DNA of 8,756 nt from an uncultured Candidatus Saccharibacteria bacterium (GTDB lineage Bacteria; Patescibacteriota; Saccharimonadia; Saccharimonadales; Saccharimonadaceae): NCBI GenBank assembly GCA_948571325.1, contig CAOZKB010000034.1:1-8756 (forward strand), given 5' to 3'. The notes beneath the pieces are model-generated. The model was given only the letters and a program-made list of their open reading frames with translations. It was not told the origin of the DNA and made no database searches. Made by a program: the position numbers and the translations under genes. Of the stretch, positions 5,697 through 8,756 are shown piece by piece (the first letter of the stretch is position 1; each line of letters begins with the position of its first letter).

Positions 5697-6737
5697 TTAA
5701 GCTAGGAGTGTGAGGGCGCAGATGGTGAGGAAAATATCCCAAGGGGTGCTACCGCGGGAGAGGTCGGAGACGGGGTAGGCGAAGCCTTGGAGGATGGGTC
5801 CAGCGGCGTGAAAACCGCCGATTTGCTCAAAAGCTTTGTAGAGAAGGTTACCGGAATTGAGGTCGGGGGCGATGAGGACGTTGGCTTGGCCGGCGACATG
5901 GGAGAAGTTGGTATCATTAGATGGAGTGTGAGTGGTCCATTCGGAGGACTTTTTGGTGGCGATGGCAGGGTTGAGGGCGGCGTCGAGTTGCATTTCGCCG
6001 TCGATAAAGAAAGTGGGTGATGGCTTTTGGGTGGTTTGATTGGTGTTTGATTGTGATTGTGGTTGAAAAATTGAGTCTTGGGTAGTTTTCGTTAATGGTT
6101 GAAAATGCTGGAGAGTACTTTGCATAAGTGTAATGGTGTCGTCCTTGCCACCGCTACCAAAAGTGGAGAAAGAGAGGAGGGCGGCGCGGGGAACTTGGGG
6201 GAGGATTTTTTGGGCGCTGGTAATGGTTTGTTCGACGATTTCGATTAGCTGCTCATGGGTGGGGTGTTTGCAAGCGGCCATGTCGGCGAGGAGGAAAATT
6301 TGCTGGTCGCGTTGGAGAACGGCGAGACCGGAGAAAGTAGAATAAGTGGGGGGGTTGGTGGGGGTTGATGGAGTTTTGGTTATGCTTGAAATTGGGGTGG
6401 TCGAGCCATTCTGGTTTATGCTTGAAGCGGGGGTTGCGAGATCATTTTTGCTTATGCTTGAAAATTCTTGGGGAATCGGTGCCATGTCAAGATGATCGCG
6501 ACAGGCAAGGATGACGTCGCGGGAGGAGTAGTCGATGCCGGCAATCATAGCTGAAGCGGCATGGGAAGTGAGTTTGGTGCAGGCATCGGCGAGATCTTGG
6601 GCGGGGATGGGAGTAATGGGGGTGAGAGGAGAAGTAGGGTGGAGAGGGTTGGTGTAGCCGGTGGATTGATATTGTTGATAGAGAGTGAGAGCCCCTTGGA
6701 TGTGGGAATTTTTGAGTTCGGGGAAGACGATATTCAT
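5697..6737 (-). CDS. pta: Phosphate acetyltransferase (Pta/Ptb family)
   Basis: The protein has 346 residues. Pta interconverts acetyl-CoA plus phosphate and acetyl phosphate plus CoA in the cytoplasm; with acetate kinase it yields ATP. Visible family motifs: AASAMIAGIDYSSRDVI at 60-76 (the usual 'ADGMVAG...' segment), FFIDGEMQLDAAL at 243-255, ANVLIAPDLNSGNLLYK at 285-301 and GPILQGFAYPVSDLSRGST at 313-331. Only the catalytic PTA_PTB domain is present. Two low-complexity inserts interrupt it: 93-135, built on a 12-residue repeat, and about 215-242, rich in Gln, Thr, Ser and Asn. The family also contains phosphate butyryltransferases, but the signatures look more Pta-like. The ATG at 6737 coincides exactly with the predicted transcription start. 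No ackA is in the window. Confidence 0.9.
   Translation of the reverse strand: MNIVFPELKNSHIQGALTLYQQYQSTGYTNPLHPTSPLTPITPIPAQDLADACTKLTSHAASAMIAGIDYSSRDVILACRDHLDMAPIPQEFSSISKNDLATPASSINQNGSTTPISSITKTPSTPTNPPTYSTFSGLAVLQRDQQIFLLADMAACKHPTHEQLIEIVEQTITSAQKILPQVPRAALLSFSTFGSGGKDDTITLMQSTLQHFQPLTKTTQDSIFQPQSQSNTNQTTQKPSPTFFIDGEMQLDAALNPAIATKKSSEWTTHTPSNDTNFSHVAGQANVLIAPDLNSGNLLYKAFEQIGGFHAAGPILQGFAYPVSDLSRGSTPWDIFLTICALTLLA
6380..6487. repeat. 36-bp tandem repeat inside pta (12-residue units)
   Basis: TTATGCTTGAA recurs at 6380, 6416 and 6452, a period of exactly 36 bp. On the minus strand the units read SSISKNDLATPA, SSINQNGSTTPI and SSITKTPSTPTN (residues about 93-128). The SSI start is conserved while the rest has diverged, so this is an old duplication, in frame, in a probable surface loop. 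Confidence 0.8.
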
Positions 6738-6743
6738 GTGTTT

Positions 6744-6752
6744 ATTATAACA
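6744..6752 (-). promoter_or_regulatory. Extended -10 promoter giving a leaderless pta mRNA
   Basis: On the minus strand TGTTATAAT, with its hexamer ending 6 bases before the ATG, sets the expected start on the A of ATG 6737. The -35 region has no good match. There is no Shine-Dalgarno. Confidence 0.8.
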
Positions 6753-6810
6753 TGAGCGGGTTGCAGGCAGAATGGGTTAAAAAATTGGTAGAAAATGGGT
6801 TAAAAGGAGA

Positions 6811-7915
6811 AAAGCGGAGCTGGATTTGGATTTGATATTGGAGGGGGGAACGGCCGGAATTGATTGATGAATGGAATTTAGTACCGCAAGTTTGGGATGC
6901 GGTGAGGCATCGGTGTGATTTGACGAGTAAGAAGGGGAATTATATTTTGACTTGTTCGACGAGGTTGCCGGACAAAATGCAACAGGAAAAAATTCATCAT
7001 TCTGGGGCGGGGAGAATTGGTACGATGCGGATGCGGACAATGAGTTTATTGGAAATGGGGAGATCGACTGGATTAGCCTCGATTAAAGAAATGAGAGAGG
7101 GTAAGCTGAAAAATCAGATAAATCGCGAAGTGGAATTGAGAGAGATAGCGGAATGTTTGGTGCGGGGTGGTTGGCCGTCGAACCAAAAAACGGCGGTGCG
7201 AAATATTGGGGTGGTGCCGCGGAGTTACATTGAAACAATTTTAGAACGAGATATTAATGATGGCAAAAAACGTAATAGAGAGAAGATGCGACGGTTGTTG
7301 GTGAGTTTGGCACGGAATGAATCGACAATTGTGAGCATGAAAACTTTGCTGGATGATATGGATGATGGGGTGAAAAATGGCAGGGAAATAGAGAGCCGGA
7401 AGACGCTGGAAGATTACTTGGAAGCACTGGGGCGTTTGTATTTGATCGATAATCAGATGGCGTATACGGAGAATTACCGGTCGCGCGGGCGAGTGGGGAA
7501 AGCGGTGAAAAGGCATCTGGCGGATCCGTCTTTGGCATGTGCGCTGCTTGGATTAACGATAGAGAAGTTGATGGGTGATTTGCGGACTTTTGGGCTATTA
7601 TTTGAAGCGATGGTGGAACGAGATTTACGGGTGTATTTGGATGTGATGGGTGGGGAATTGAAGCATTTTCGGGATAATGTGACGGGGCTGGAGGTGGATG
7701 CGATTTTGGAATTTAAGGATGGTGGCTATGGGGTGGCGGAAATTAAATTGGGGATGAACAAAGTGGAGGAAACGAAGAAGAATTTGGTGAGATTTGCGAG
7801 GAATATGGAGAAACAGCCGGATTTTATGTGTGTGATTGTGGGGAAAAATGATGTAATTGCGCGAGATCCGGAAACGGGGATTTATATCGTGCCGGCGTTT
7901 GGTTTGGGGGTTTAG
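6811..7915 (+). pseudogene. Decayed DUF4143-type AAA ATPase (P-loop lost, frameshifted)
   Basis: From 6854 the frame reads PELIDEWN (the family's Walker B region, usually 'PRLIDEWQ'), then the sensor-like ILTCSTRLPD, HSGAGRIGTMRMRTMSLLEMG, a central helical part, and the C-terminal DUF4143 nuclease-like fold with LEVDAIL (D280 counted from TTG 6860) and AEIKLG (E294, K296). The preceding residues KAELDLDLILEG lie in the neighbouring frame at 6811-6846; removing one G from the six-G run at 6843-6848 would join them as ILEGERPELIDEWN. About 75 N-terminal residues with the P-loop are absent, and only some 75 bp remain before pta. No promoter or ribosome site suits the TTG start. A short frame from ATG 6752 (27 codons, ending TGA 6833) is not recognisable. 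Such ATPases are often mobile or defence-linked, with unclear function; this copy probably cannot hydrolyse ATP. Confidence 0.8.
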
Positions 7916-8756
7916 CGGGCGAGGCAACGGACTGGGAGGGCGTTGGAACGATAAACGGCGCCAGCGGTTCCTCCTGAATAGCCTTCGTAGCAGACATTGT
8001 TGTCAGTTGTTGGGCTGGAAGAATAGAGATTGAAACTAGTGCCGGGTTGCTGTAGTTTGCCGGAATAGTGGACGAAACCGGCTTGAGTGAGATAGGGTGG
8101 GGAGCGAAAAGAGTCATTAGTCCAAGGTTGAAGGGCGTATGCGTTGAATAGATTGGGAAAATCGCCACCGTCGTTAGAAGTGGTGGGTAGACGCCAATTT
8201 TTGGGACAGATGCTGTCGCGGGCGGTTTTGTCGGTGATTTTGCCACCTGAGCCAGCGGTGGCGGCGTTCCAGAAGTAAAAATTGCCGATAAGGTAATGGG
8301 CGTCGTAGGTTTTGGCGGTTTCGTCGATGGCGACGTAATCGTAAGTTGAGCCTTGGTATGTTCCAGATTGAGTAGTATGAGTGGGTTGCCAGATAGAACT
8401 AGAAACATCAATGAAACCATTGGGGCATTCTGCATAAGATTTAGGATCAGTGGGGCAATTTTGGCGTGAGCTGGGGGTAGCATAGACGTATTTGCCAAAA
8501 TTGAATGAGGTGGTGCCGGTATTGTTAGTGGGGAAAGGGTCGGGGAGAGATTTGGAGTGCGTGGTGGCGACAGGGGCAACTTTTGGTAAGCCATCGGTGT
8601 CGACTCCCAGACTGGAGATAGTCCAGGCGGAATTTGGGGAATTGATGTCGGTTTGTGAGGTGATGGTGGTTGTGAGTCCAGTGTTTGGTATATCATAAGC
8701 AAGATTCTGCGTCATCCAACAATTCCCATCTGCAAGCTTAGCTACCCAGTATTCTT
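7912..8756 (-). CDS. FISUMP-domain surface protein, N-terminus beyond the right edge
   Basis: The minus-strand frame is open to the window end, so only the C-terminal 280 residues are seen and any internal ATG (for example at 8715) is not the start. Motifs match the plus-strand paralogue in order: WVAKLADGNCWMTQNL (its WVAKMADQNCWMMQNL), DAHYLIGNFYFWNAATAGSG, DSICPKNWRLP and the ending VRCLAR. Cysteines sit in NCWM, QNCP, AECP, SICP, NVCY and VRCL. The protein is Thr, Ser, Pro and Asn-rich, whereas its paralogue is Val, Gly and Glu-rich, in keeping with opposite strand positions. Its TAA shares four bases (7912-7915) with the TAG of the ATPase remnant. An exported surface role is inferred from the family; the signal segment is not in view. 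Confidence 0.9.
   Translation of the reverse strand, partial: EYWVAKLADGNCWMTQNLAYDIPNTGLTTTITSQTDINSPNSAWTISSLGVDTDGLPKVAPVATTHSKSLPDPFPTNNTGTTSFNFGKYVYATPSSRQNCPTDPKSYAECPNGFIDVSSSIWQPTHTTQSGTYQGSTYDYVAIDETAKTYDAHYLIGNFYFWNAATAGSGGKITDKTARDSICPKNWRLPTTSNDGGDFPNLFNAYALQPWTNDSFRSPPYLTQAGFVHYSGKLQQPGTSFNLYSSSPTTDNNVCYEGYSGGTAGAVYRSNALPVRCLAR

Noticed and set aside
6752..6860. UGA read as an amino acid (as in Gracilibacteria or Absconditabacteria), which would join ATG 6752 to the ATPase frame through TGA 6833-6835
   Set aside because: The residues around that TGA in this frame do not match the ATPase family, whereas the neighbouring frame gives LILEG at the right place. All other genes are complete under the standard code.
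7824..8702. 292-codon minus-strand frame overlapping the right-edge FISUMP gene
   Set aside because: It is an alternative frame of the same DNA; the frame ending at 7912 carries all family motifs, this one carries none.

Overview
The window looks like a Patescibacteria/CPR genome, most likely Candidatus Saccharibacteria (TM7). The taxonomic call is inference. It rests on two surface proteins with the 'Fibrobacter succinogenes major paralogous' (FISUMP) domain, one of which shows the membrane segment plus beta-rich layout I associate with Saccharibacteria. It is also supported by a FemA/FemB-type peptidoglycan bridge enzyme, a minimal-metabolism Pta, a DUF4143 ATPase remnant, and standard-code genes. 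Nearly the whole plus strand is G-rich whichever strand the gene lies on, so the plus strand is probably the leading replication strand.

Layout. 1-347: no convincing gene, one hairpin, and a rho-independent terminator (295-321) for the next gene. 348-1274 (-): FemAB-like transferase. 1275-2070: an accessory-looking stretch that has lost the G skew. It holds the 3' remnant of a FISUMP gene with a perfect 40-bp palindrome and nested inverted repeats, then an unrecognised 109-codon frame with its own promoter, hairpin-rich leader and near-perfect Shine-Dalgarno. 2072-3535 (-): tsaD, intact in motifs but swollen to 487 codons, including a palindromic in-frame insertion. 3536-3855: divergent promoters, then a strongly structured leader of about 167 nt. 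3856-5529 (+): complete FISUMP surface protein. 5530-5696: two copies of a 37-bp palindromic repeat exactly 60 bp apart. 5697-6737 (-): phosphate acetyltransferase with a 12-residue tandem repeat insert. 6811-7915 (+): decayed DUF4143 ATPase lacking its P-loop and carrying a frameshift in a G run. 7912-8756 (-): second FISUMP protein, running off the right edge.

Expression logic. The three minus-strand enzyme genes (femAB-like, tsaD, pta) each have an extended -10 box (TGNTATAAT) placed so that transcription should begin at, or one base before, the A of ATG, so they look leaderless. The plus-strand FISUMP gene instead has a long folded leader and a real Shine-Dalgarno. No single multi-gene operon is visible; the genes appear to be transcribed one at a time. 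The main candidates for something undescribed are the multi-branched leader RNA at 3619-3785, the palindromic insertion inside tsaD, and the palindrome cluster on the FISUMP gene remnant.
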